Origin: Aestuariivirgaceae bacterium | GTDB lineage: Bacteria > Pseudomonadota > Alphaproteobacteria > Rhizobiales > Aestuariivirgaceae | Length of the DNA stretch: 43,752 bases | Direction of reading: 5' to 3' | Assembly (NCBI GenBank): GCA_028282065.1 | Contig: JANQIR010000027.1 | Coordinates: forward strand, 1 to 43,752 | Shown: positions 36,415 to 43,752 of the stretch, piece after piece | Layout: every line of letters starts with the position of its first letter | How positions within the stretch are numbered: the stretch's first letter is position 1 | Program-made: the position numbers and the translations under genes | The notes under the pieces: model-generated | What the model saw: the letters and a program-made list of their open reading frames with translations, nothing else | Told to the model about the DNA's origin: nothing | The model's database searches: none

Positions 36415-36438
36415 TCAGCCAAGCCACTTCGGGGCTGA
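36415..36438 (+). terminator. Hairpin after icd
   Basis: TCAGCC (36415-36420) pairs with GGCTGA (36433-36438), beginning four bases after the icd stop. A T-run is absent. Confidence 0.4.
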
Positions 36439-36645
36439 AAAGCAGCAAGCACCCGCGTTACAAACGACGAATATTGCCGGAGTTTTCAGGATTTCGGCAA
36501 TCTCTCGTTAGCGATAGCGAACGGAGCATTGAACACATGTAACCGTCCGTTAACCATATGATTTCATGCTATTCTCGCGACTGATTTGCTGGTGTGCAAA
36601 TCGGAAGACATCCGGCAGACCGGCCGGACGTGACCGGGGGTAACT

Positions 36646-39600
36646 ATGTCGACTGTCCATGTTCTGTGGATGGCCGTGGCTGCTGCCATGGTATATGCAA
36701 TGCAGCTTGGCTTCCTGCTCTTGGAGGCAGGAACGGCACGTTCGAAGAACTCAATAAACGTAGCTCAAAAGAACGCCGCAGATTTTGTCATCTGCATGGT
36801 TCTGTTCTTCCTGATCGGCATCCAGATCATGTTCGGCGCCAGCCTGAACGGTTGGATTGGGCTCGGCGGATTAGATGTGTTTTCTTCGTCCGCCGACACG
36901 AATTTGATGCTGGTATATCAACTCGGCTTTTGTGCGACGGCTGTGACCATCCTGTCCGGCGGTGTCACCGAACGCATGACATACAAGGGATACATGATCA
37001 CGGCCGCATTCGTCGCGGCGATCATCTATCCCGTATTTGGCCATTGGACGTGGGGTCAGACTTTCCTGCCCGGCAACTCCGCCCTTCTCGCTGATTTTGG
37101 TTTTATCGATTTCGCCGGGTCAACTACGGTTCATGCCATAGGAGGCTGGGTCGCTCTGGCCGCCATATTGGTCCTAGGCCCCCGAACAGGACGTTTCGAT
37201 GCAAACGGCAATGTGGTGCCTTTCGCCGGACATTCCTCAGTGCTGGCCTTTGGCGGCGGTCTTATTCTTTGGGTTGGCTGGATCGGATTCAACGCCGGCG
37301 CGGCCGAACCCGGAACGGCATCGTTCAATCTCATCGTTGCCAATACAGTGCTTGCTGCAGGCTTCGGCGGAGCAAGCGGTATGGTGCTCGGTTATTTTCT
37401 GGACAACCGGTTGTTTACGCCGCGCAGCACCATCAATGGCCTGTTAGGCGGGCTGGTCGCGGTAACGGCCGGTAGTGCGTCCGTGCCTGTACTTGCAGGC
37501 GCCTGCATAGGCGCCCTGGGCGGCCTCGCTGCAGTTGGAGCAGCGCACCTATTGCTCCACCGGGCGAAAATCGATGATCCGCTTGACGTCGTGGGCGTCC
37601 ACGCAATTGCGGGAACGCTTGGCACGCTGCTGGTGCCGCTGTTCGCGTATGACAGCGCGTTGCTCGCTTCTAGCAGGCTGGTGCAACTGGGCATCCAGGC
37701 AACCGGCGTAATGGCCGCGTTTGTCTGGGCCTTTGGCCTGTCTTACGCTTTTTTCCAGGTGCTGAAGCGTGTCGTCCCCTTGCGGGTCAGTCCGGAACAG
37801 GAAAGAGTCGGGCTGAACTTTTCCGAGCATGGCACAACCCTCGGTGCGGACCGGCTGCGCCTCGCAGTCCAGGAACGCTCATCGGGCGATGCAAGCCCGT
37901 TCCAAGGTTTCGATGAAACAACCGGAGATGAATCCGCCGAACTCGCATCGGCCTTCAATCAGGTGGTCAAACGACACGAAGACGCCTTGACCGAACTGTC
38001 GAATGCCAAGAACGCCGCCGAAGTCGCAGCAACTGCCAAGGCTGAGTTTCTTGCCAATATGAGCCATGAGATTCGCACACCAATGAACGGTGTCATCGGA
38101 ATGGCCGAGCTTCTTTGCCGCACCCAGCTGGACGACAAGCAACGCCAGTTCGCGGACACGATCTTGCGCTCCGGACGCGCACTGCTAACCATCATCAATG
38201 ACATCCTCGACTTTTCAAAAATCGAAGCGGGGCAAATGTCCCTTTCAGAAGGTCCATTTGACGTAACTGAATCGGTGGAAGATGTCATTGCGCTGCTTTC
38301 GTCAAATGCCGCGAAAAAGGGCATCGAACTCGTCGCGCGAATCGACCCCGATCTGCCCGCCGCTGTTATCGGGGATGCAGGCCGCCTGCGGCAGATTATT
38401 ACGAACCTCGCCGGAAACGCCGTGAAGTTCACCGAAAGCGGTCACGTCATGGTAAGCGTATCAGGTGTCACAGAAGCTCAAACATGCCGGATAACCATCA
38501 AGATCGAAGATACAGGACCAGGCATTCCGGCTGAAAAGCTCGACGGAATCTTCGATCAGTTCAGCCAGGTCGACAGTTCGTCCACACGCAAACACGAAGG
38601 CACAGGGCTGGGACTGGCAATCTCCAAGAAATTCGTCGAACTCATGGGCGGATCGATCGGAGTGGACAGTGAGCTTGGTCAGGGCTCGGTTTTCTGGTTC
38701 GCCATAACCCTGCGCATCGAAGACGCCGACATAAAGAAACGGCGCGCGCCGGTCGACGTCCGCGGCGCCAAGGTGCTCACAATTGACGACAACCATGTCA
38801 ACCGGCTCATTGCACTTGAGCAGCAGCAAAACTGGAAATTCGCACCCCAGGTGGCCGAGGACGGGCCGACGGGATTGTCCCTGTTGCGCAAAGCCCAGCG
38901 CGACGGCCGGCCATTCAACCTGATCGTGCTTGATTACCATATGCCGCAAATGAACGGCTTGCAGGTTGCTGCCGAGATCCGTTCCGACCCGCAAATCGGC
39001 ATGACACCTATTTTGATGCTGACGTCAGCCGACAAATTCGAAGATCCGGAGGCGATGGAACGGTTGGCAATCAACGGCCAGCTACTCAAGCCACCAAGGG
39101 CATCTGCTCTCTTGGAAATGATGGTTGATATTCTGCACGGCAACATGGGAAGCGAGCAAGCTCACGCTCACCGCGCTGCAGAGCCCCGCGCGCCCATTCA
39201 ACCGCAGCCAGAGAGCCCTCAGGCACAGACAGTTGCCGCCCCTTCGCCCGTTCCGCCAGCGCCGTCAGCCCAGCCCGTTCAGTCCACCACACAAACTCAG
39301 CCAGTCCCGGCGCCCGAGCCAATTACCCCCGCCGCACAACTGTTACAGCCAGAACCGTCCGGGAGTTCGCTCACGCCCACCTCAGAACCCAACAGTCCTC
39401 CTTCCGCCGAATCTACGCTCGCCCAATCAGACGGAAACAAGAAAATCCTCGTTGCAGAGGACAACGAGGTGAACCAGATCGTAATGTCCCAGATTCTTGG
39501 CGCGTCGGGCTACAGTTATACAATCACGGAAAACGGCGAGGAGGCCGTTGAAGCTTATCAACGCGAGATTCCGGGCCTGATCCTCATGGATGTGTCGATG

Positions 39601-40608
39601 CCGAAGCGCAACGGTCTGGAAGCTACCGCAGATATTCGCAGAATAGAGGCACAAACCGGACAGCATGTTCCAATAATCGGTGTGACCGCCCACGCCATCG
39701 CCGGTGACCGGGAGAAGTGCCTCAATGCCGGTATGGACGACTATCTCACCAAGCCTATCGACCACACCGAACTGCTCGGCAAGGTGGTGCGGTGGATGGG
39801 AACTGCGAGTACCGACAAAGAACCGCAACCGGCAGCCGAAAGCGCTCCGCAGGAAACCACACCACCAACTCAACGCGAAACGGCACCGACACCTGTTCCC
39901 ACAGCTGAGGTCACGCAAACACCAGCCACCACACCTCCCATAACACAGGCAGCACGGGCACCCGCCCCACAGCACAGCCCGCCGCCGGCCGGCCAAATTA
40001 CACCCACGTCACAACCTCAGCCGTCGCAAAACACACCTCCACCCACTATTGCGCAACCTTCAACGCCCGCACTGGCGCGGATCCTGGTCGTCGACGACAA
40101 TGAAACGAACCGGGATGTTTATGTGGAATTGCTCGAGGCGTCCCGGTATGCGCCGATAACTTGTGCGGACGGCCAAAGCGCCGTGGACATCTATAAGCAG
40201 GATCCATCCGGCTTCGCGGTAATCCTGATGGATGTATCCATGCCCGGAATGGATGGATATGAGGCAACGCGCCTTATCCGTGAACACGAACTGATGACCG
40301 GACGAGCCGCCACGGCGGTTGTTGGAGTTTCCGCACATCACACAAACGAGCGCCGCCAACGCGGTCTCGAGGCCGGGATGGACGATTATCTCTCCAAGCC
40401 GTTTGAGGCAGCCGATCTTCTCAGCACGGTTCAAAAGTGGTCTGACCGGGATGGCCGCTCTGGTTTGCATCAGGTGGCCCAGACCATGGAGGCCGCTCAG
40501 GAACCGCAAGACCTTACCTGTGATTTGCTGGCCAAGCCAAAATCTGACGATGCCCCGTCATCCACAGACCCGGCAATTGCTGATCTGGTGAGAAAATATG
40601 GACGCTAG
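36646..40608 (+). CDS. Ammonium transporter fused to a hybrid histidine kinase with three receiver domains
   Basis: This 1320-residue protein starts with an Amt/Rh transporter domain of about 395 residues and about 11 helices. The pore twin histidines are kept ([12 protein letters not shown] and [10 protein letters not shown]), as is the DFAG aspartate. A dimerisation helix and H-box ([10 protein letters not shown], phospho-His474), the kinase ATPase domain (N-box [14 protein letters not shown]1 [17 protein letters not shown]) and receiver 1 (phospho-Asp763) follow. A Pro/Gln/Thr linker (~835-930), receiver 2 (Asp982), a second linker (~1052-1143) and receiver 3 (Asp1196) complete it. It should sense or take up ammonium and pass a phosphate through its own receivers. 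No HPt domain or output regulator is adjacent. GGGGG sits before the ATG. Confidence 0.93.
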   Translation: MSTVHVLWMAVAAAMVYAMQLGFLLLEAGTARSKNSINVAQKNAADFVICMVLFFLIGIQIMFGASLNGWIGLGGLDVFSSSADTNLMLVYQLGFCATAVTILSGGVTERMTYKGYMITAAFVAAIIYPVFGHWTWGQTFLPGNSALLADFGFIDFAGSTTVHAIGGWVALAAILVLGPRTGRFDANGNVVPFAGHSSVLAFGGGLILWVGWIGFNAGAAEPGTASFNLIVANTVLAAGFGGASGMVLGYFLDNRLFTPRSTINGLLGGLVAVTAGSASVPVLAGACIGALGGLAAVGAAHLLLHRAKIDDPLDVVGVHAIAGTLGTLLVPLFAYDSALLASSRLVQLGIQATGVMAAFVWAFGLSYAFFQVLKRVVPLRVSPEQERVGLNFSEHGTTLGADRLRLAVQERSSGDASPFQGFDETTGDESAELASAFNQVVKRHEDALTELSNAKNAAEVAATAKAEFLANMSHEIRTPMNGVIGMAELLCRTQLDDKQRQFADTILRSGRALLTIINDILDFSKIEAGQMSLSEGPFDVTESVEDVIALLSSNAAKKGIELVARIDPDLPAAVIGDAGRLRQIITNLAGNAVKFTESGHVMVSVSGVTEAQTCRITIKIEDTGPGIPAEKLDGIFDQFSQVDSSSTRKHEGTGLGLAISKKFVELMGGSIGVDSELGQGSVFWFAITLRIEDADIKKRRAPVDVRGAKVLTIDDNHVNRLIALEQQQNWKFAPQVAEDGPTGLSLLRKAQRDGRPFNLIVLDYHMPQMNGLQVAAEIRSDPQIGMTPILMLTSADKFEDPEAMERLAINGQLLKPPRASALLEMMVDILHGNMGSEQAHAHRAAEPRAPIQPQPESPQAQTVAAPSPVPPAPSAQPVQSTTQTQPVPAPEPITPAAQLLQPEPSGSSLTPTSEPNSPPSAESTLAQSDGNKKILVAEDNEVNQIVMSQILGASGYSYTITENGEEAVEAYQREIPGLILMDVSMPKRNGLEATADIRRIEAQTGQHVPIIGVTAHAIAGDREKCLNAGMDDYLTKPIDHTELLGKVVRWMGTASTDKEPQPAAESAPQETTPPTQRETAPTPVPTAEVTQTPATTPPITQAARAPAPQHSPPPAGQITPTSQPQPSQNTPPPTIAQPSTPALARILVVDDNETNRDVYVELLEASRYAPITCADGQSAVDIYKQDPSGFAVILMDVSMPGMDGYEATRLIREHELMTGRAATAVVGVSAHHTNERRQRGLEAGMDDYLSKPFEAADLLSTVQKWSDRDGRSGLHQVAQTMEAAQEPQDLTCDLLAKPKSDDAPSSTDPAIADLVRKYGR

Positions 40609-40700
40609 ACAAATCATAGCCGGCGCTAGACGCAGCTGGGACTGGACGTCAAACACCAACTACGTGATGATCCATGATCTTGATCATGGGAGAAACGCAC

Positions 40701-41159
40701 ATGACTGGCGGTGGCAATACCGGGGGATGTCAATGCGGCGCAGTGCGCTATCGATTGATGGCGCAACCAAGCGACGCACACATCTGTCACTGCCGCATGT
40801 GTCAGAAGGCCGTCGGCGGGCCGTTTGCGGCACTTGCTGTCGTCAATCCAGACGATATCGAGTGGACGCGCGGCAAGCCGGCGGTCTTCAACAGTTCCGA
40901 GAACGTCCAGCGCGGCTTCTGTGCCAAATGCGGGACACCGTTGACGTATCATTATCTCGGCAATGACCGTTTGAACTTCTCAATCGCCAGCCTCGACGCC
41001 CCCGGCCAGGTCGTCCCGGACATTCAGATCGGCATTGAATCGCGCCTGCCATGGTGCGCGGCGCTGGCCAATTTGCCCGAACGCACAACCGATGACATCA
41101 TGCCGGAAGATAAGAAGACGAATATGGGCAAGAACCGGCAGCATGCCGATCATGATTAG
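40701..41159 (+). CDS. GFA-family zinc protein (glutathione-dependent formaldehyde-activating enzyme-like)
   Basis: This 152-residue protein has the Mss4-like GFA fold with its zinc cysteines: GGCQCGAVRY, CHCRMCQ and FCAKCGTPL. Some members of the family bind glutathione and S-hydroxymethylate it, but many annotated members are uncharacterised, so substrate remains open. The ATG at 40701 follows GGGAGA; nine further in-frame codons upstream are unlikely to be used. It is 92 bp after the ammonium sensor gene. Confidence 0.88.
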   Translation: MTGGGNTGGCQCGAVRYRLMAQPSDAHICHCRMCQKAVGGPFAALAVVNPDDIEWTRGKPAVFNSSENVQRGFCAKCGTPLTYHYLGNDRLNFSIASLDAPGQVVPDIQIGIESRLPWCAALANLPERTTDDIMPEDKKTNMGKNRQHADHD

Positions 41160-41214
41160 ACGGCAAAACGCCCTTACTGACACCATCTAACCCACGCGGT
41201 TTGGTCAGGCTGTA

Positions 41215-41427
41215 TTACCGTCCTCTGTTGGCTGTCCGCGCATGCAGGTTGCGCACCATTCGACTTGCGGTCTTTTCAAAGACACAAGGAACCAGCGCAT
41301 GGACCAGTGCCGCAAAAGCGGCCGCGAAGAGTTGTGCCGAAAAGCCGACAGCAAAACGGGCGTGCTCCAGATACGTCTCATCAACGCTGCGCGGATGATC
41401 AAGAAAGATCCTGTCGAGTGATGCCAT
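41215..41427 (-). CDS. Small DUF6356-like membrane protein
   Basis: This 70-residue protein starts at an ATG preceded by GGAGGG. It has the pattern RIFLDHPRSVDETYLEHARFA, then one membrane helix (VGFSAQLFAAAFAALVHALVPCVF) and a basic tail (KTASRMVRNLHAR), like DUF6356 proteins of alphaproteobacteria. Function unknown. It is divergent from the Lrp-type regulator (126 bp between starts), which could control it. Confidence 0.75.
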   Translation of the reverse strand: MASLDRIFLDHPRSVDETYLEHARFAVGFSAQLFAAAFAALVHALVPCVFEKTASRMVRNLHARTANRGR

Positions 41428-41553
41428 GGCCGTTCCCTCCAGTTGTCCATGCTTCGTATACTGACAGTAAGATAGCTTGACTCTGACGGGAATTGTTCCC
41501 ATTCTTTGCGTAGGATTGCGTAGATTTAAAATTATTTCTCACAAAATAGCACA

Positions 41554-42021
41554 ATGACGTCATTTGATCCCATAGATCGCAAAATTCTCAAACTGGTCGA
41601 GGCCGATGCGTCCTTACCGGTTGACGCGGTGTCCGAACAAGCCGGTCTGTCGCGTAACGCCTGCTGGCGGCGGATAAAGAGGCTGGAAGCCGAAGGCGTG
41701 ATCAAGGCACGTGTTGCTTTACTGGATCCGGCCAAACTGAACCTTGGCCTGACCGTGTTCATCGCTGTGCGAACCACACGGCACGATGCCGCCTGGCTCG
41801 ACGCCTTTAAGAGCGCCGTTCGCAATATACCCGAAATTACTGGTGTGTACCGGCTAAGCGGCGAGACCGACTACCTGTTGCGGGCCGTTGTGCCTGACAT
41901 GCCGGCCTATGACGCGCTTTACCAGCGGCTGATCGCGAAAGTGGCGCTTTCGGATGTTTCCTCAAGCTTTGTTATGGAAGAAATCAAGGACACGCACGCA
42001 TTGCCGCTTGACTACGTTTAG
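41554..42021 (+). CDS. Lrp/AsnC-family transcriptional regulator
   Basis: This 155-residue regulator has an N-terminal helix-turn-helix (DPIDRKILKLVEADASLPVDAVSEQAGLSRNACWRRIKRLEAEGVI, in parts) and a C-terminal RAM/ligand domain (ITGVYRLSGETDYLLRAVV). Such proteins bind an amino acid and control transport or catabolism genes. Target and ligand cannot be named here. It ends 11 bp from the convergent alaS stop. Confidence 0.92.
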   Translation: MTSFDPIDRKILKLVEADASLPVDAVSEQAGLSRNACWRRIKRLEAEGVIKARVALLDPAKLNLGLTVFIAVRTTRHDAAWLDAFKSAVRNIPEITGVYRLSGETDYLLRAVVPDMPAYDALYQRLIAKVALSDVSSSFVMEEIKDTHALPLDYV

Positions 42022-42032
42022 GCAGGGTTGTT

Positions 42033-43751
42033 TCAGGCGGCAGCACTGATTGCGTCACGGATGGCATCAAGCGCGGCATCAGCCTTGGACCCGTCCGGTC
42101 CGCCAGCCTGAGCCATATCCGCACGTCCGCCACCTCCCTTGCCACCAAGCGCCTGTGACCCCGCCCGGACCAGGTCGACAGCATTGAACTTATCGGTCAG
42201 GTCATCGGTAACGCCGACGGCAACACCTGCCTTACCTTCCTCATTTACGCCCACCACAGCCACAACACCGGATCCGAGTTTCTTCTTGCCGTCATCCACG
42301 AGCCCCCGCAGATCCTTCGGGTTGATGCCGTGCAATGCCCGCATCACAACTTTGACACCAGCAATCTCCGCCTCGCCGTCATCCGCCGATCCGGCACCGC
42401 CACCGAGCGCAAGTTGGCGTTTGGCTTCCGCCAGTTCGCGTTCCAGCCGTCGGCGGTCGTCCATCAGGCTTTCAAGGCGCGCTGGAACATCTGCCGGCGA
42501 TGCCTTAATTGCCATCGCGGCCGCGCCCAAACGCCGGTCCTGCTCATTCAGATATTTGCGCGCCGCTTCGCCCGCCAAAGCCTCAACCCGGCGCACACCG
42601 GCCGCGGACGCCGTTTCCGCGACGATCTTGATCACCCCAATATCGCCGGTGCGCGCCACGTGCGTGCCTCCGCATAATTCGAGTGAATAGATCGGTTTGT
42701 TGCCTTCGTCCTGCGGTTGAAGTCCCATTGACACAACCCGCACTTCATCACCGTACTTCTCACCGAACAGCGCCATTGCACCCTCGGCGATGGCATCGTC
42801 CACATTCATCAGGCGTGTGGTGACGGGATCGTTCTGCAAAACGACCTGATTGGATAAATCCTCAACCCGCTCGATTTCTGCCGGATCCAAGGCTTTAGGA
42901 TGGGAAAAGTCAAACCGCAGCCGGTCTGGTTCAACAAGCGAGCCCTTCTGCACAACATGTCCACCGAGGACCTGGCGCAGTGCCTCATGAACAAGATGCG
43001 TGGCCGAGTGATGCACGCGAGCCCCGGCACGCCGCGTGCGCTCGACACTCAGCTCGATAGCATCGCCGGGCCGCAACGTACCTTTGTCCATACGGCCATA
43101 GTGCACCAGCAGGTCACCGAGTTTCTTTTGCGTGTCCGTGACGGTGAAGACTGCCCCCACACCTGTCCTGATCTCACCCCGGTCACCGACCTGCCCGCCC
43201 GATTCCCCATAGAACGGCGACTGGTTGGCGATAATCGCAGCCTCATCGCCGGGTTGAAGGCTATCGACGAGTGCGTGACCGTCACGCGCCAGAAGCGCCA
43301 CGATTTCTCCTTCCGCGCGTTCTGTTTCGTATCCCAGGAAATCGGTTGCGCCTGCCTTTTCGCGAATGTCGAACCAGTGCGTGTCGGTCGCAGCTTCGCC
43401 TGACCCCGCCCAAGCCTTGCGCGCCTCTGCCCGCTGACGCTCCATTGCCGTGTTAAACGCATCGGTGTCCACCGCAATACCACGCGACTTCAAGGCATCC
43501 TCAGTAAGATCCAGGGGAAACCCATAGGTGTCATACAGCTTGAATGCTGTCTCACCGGAAAACTTGTCACCTTCACAAAGTCCGCTCGACTCGTCGTCGA
43601 GCATGCGCAAGCCCCGCTCAAGCGTCTTGCGAAACCTCTGTTCCTCAAGTCTCAGCGTTTCGGTAATCAGATTGCTGGCCCGGACCAGTTCCGGAAATGC
43701 CTGGCCCATTTCCCTTTCAAGCGCGGGAACCAGCTTCCACATCAAGGGATC
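42033..43751 (-). CDS. alaS: Alanyl-tRNA synthetase (C-terminal part, cut by window end)
   Basis: The reading frame is open to the right edge, which cuts the gene, so its start lies outside. The visible ~572 residues cover the end of the aminoacylation region ([26 protein letters not shown]), the editing domain with its zinc motif ([12 protein letters not shown] and [14 protein letters not shown]) and the C-terminal dimerisation/C-Ala domain. Alignment to family length suggests about 310 residues are missing at the N-terminus. It charges tRNA-Ala and clears Ser/Gly mischarging. Confidence 0.95.
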   Translation of the reverse strand, partial: DPLMWKLVPALEREMGQAFPELVRASNLITETLRLEEQRFRKTLERGLRMLDDESSGLCEGDKFSGETAFKLYDTYGFPLDLTEDALKSRGIAVDTDAFNTAMERQRAEARKAWAGSGEAATDTHWFDIREKAGATDFLGYETERAEGEIVALLARDGHALVDSLQPGDEAAIIANQSPFYGESGGQVGDRGEIRTGVGAVFTVTDTQKKLGDLLVHYGRMDKGTLRPGDAIELSVERTRRAGARVHHSATHLVHEALRQVLGGHVVQKGSLVEPDRLRFDFSHPKALDPAEIERVEDLSNQVVLQNDPVTTRLMNVDDAIAEGAMALFGEKYGDEVRVVSMGLQPQDEGNKPIYSLELCGGTHVARTGDIGVIKIVAETASAAGVRRVEALAGEAARKYLNEQDRRLGAAAMAIKASPADVPARLESLMDDRRRLERELAEAKRQLALGGGAGSADDGEAEIAGVKVVMRALHGINPKDLRGLVDDGKKKLGSGVVAVVGVNEEGKAGVAVGVTDDLTDKFNAVDLVRAGSQALGGKGGGGRADMAQAGGPDGSKADAALDAIRDAISAAA

Positions 43752-43752
43752 C

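Noticed and set aside
43747..43752. GGATCC at the right edge as a cloning junction
   Set aside because: The alaS frame reads smoothly through it (Asp-Pro-Leu), so it is consistent with native sequence at the window boundary.

Overview
The window looks like a chromosomal segment of an alphaproteobacterium, most likely of the order Hyphomicrobiales (rhizobia and relatives). The signs are the rhizobial-type glycerol ABC importer beside glpR, glpD and glpK, a Usg-family gene, core genes with alphaproteobacterial-looking products (rpsD, murI, a trmJ-like gene, icd, alaS), and a palindrome resembling the GAGCATG...CATGCTC repeats common in this order. Family or genus cannot be fixed from sequence alone. 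No tRNA, rRNA, CRISPR array or intact insertion sequence was recognised.

Layout. (1) 1-7.6 kb is accessory DNA. It holds an IS-end-like motif and a 19-bp tandem repeat, then four genes on alternating strands: a B12-binding radical SAM enzyme, a phosphoethanolamine-type cytidylyltransferase, an AGAT-like amidinotransferase, and a CDP-alcohol phosphotransferase fused to an aminotransferase-fold domain that lacks the PLP lysine. A 381-residue protein made almost wholly of 16- or 12-residue Ala/Ser/Leu repeats follows. (2) 7.7-10.4 kb carries an MscS-family channel and a small exported protein. (3) 10.6-20.7 kb is a complete glycerol uptake and catabolism locus: importer operon glpVSTPQU on the minus strand, and glpR, glpD and glpK on the plus strand, with candidate GlpR sites in front of glpV and glpD. 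(4) 20.9-26.4 kb has an exported von Willebrand A protein with four ~90-residue repeats, an aldehyde dehydrogenase, the remnant of a SAM-domain/class III cyclase/TPR gene, and an RTX calcium-binding repeat protein. (5) 26.5-31 kb is a gliding-type (GldA/F/G-like) ABC export module plus a DUF4340 protein. (6) 31.3-43.75 kb is mainly housekeeping: usg, a cupin, rpsD, murI, the trmJ-like gene, icd, an ammonium-transporter/hybrid histidine kinase, a GFA-type zinc protein, a DUF6356 small membrane protein, an Lrp/AsnC regulator, and alaS cut by the window end.

The best candidate for an undescribed system is region 1. The cytidylyltransferase and the CDP-alcohol phosphotransferase form a Kennedy-type pair that should build a phosphodiester from a phospho-alcohol, probably phosphoethanolamine. 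The amidinotransferase could convert an amine in that pathway to a guanidine, and the radical SAM protein could tailor it. This predicts a guanidino-phosphodiester lipid headgroup or a lombricine-like small molecule. The enzyme families are read from the sequence; the pathway and product are inference.
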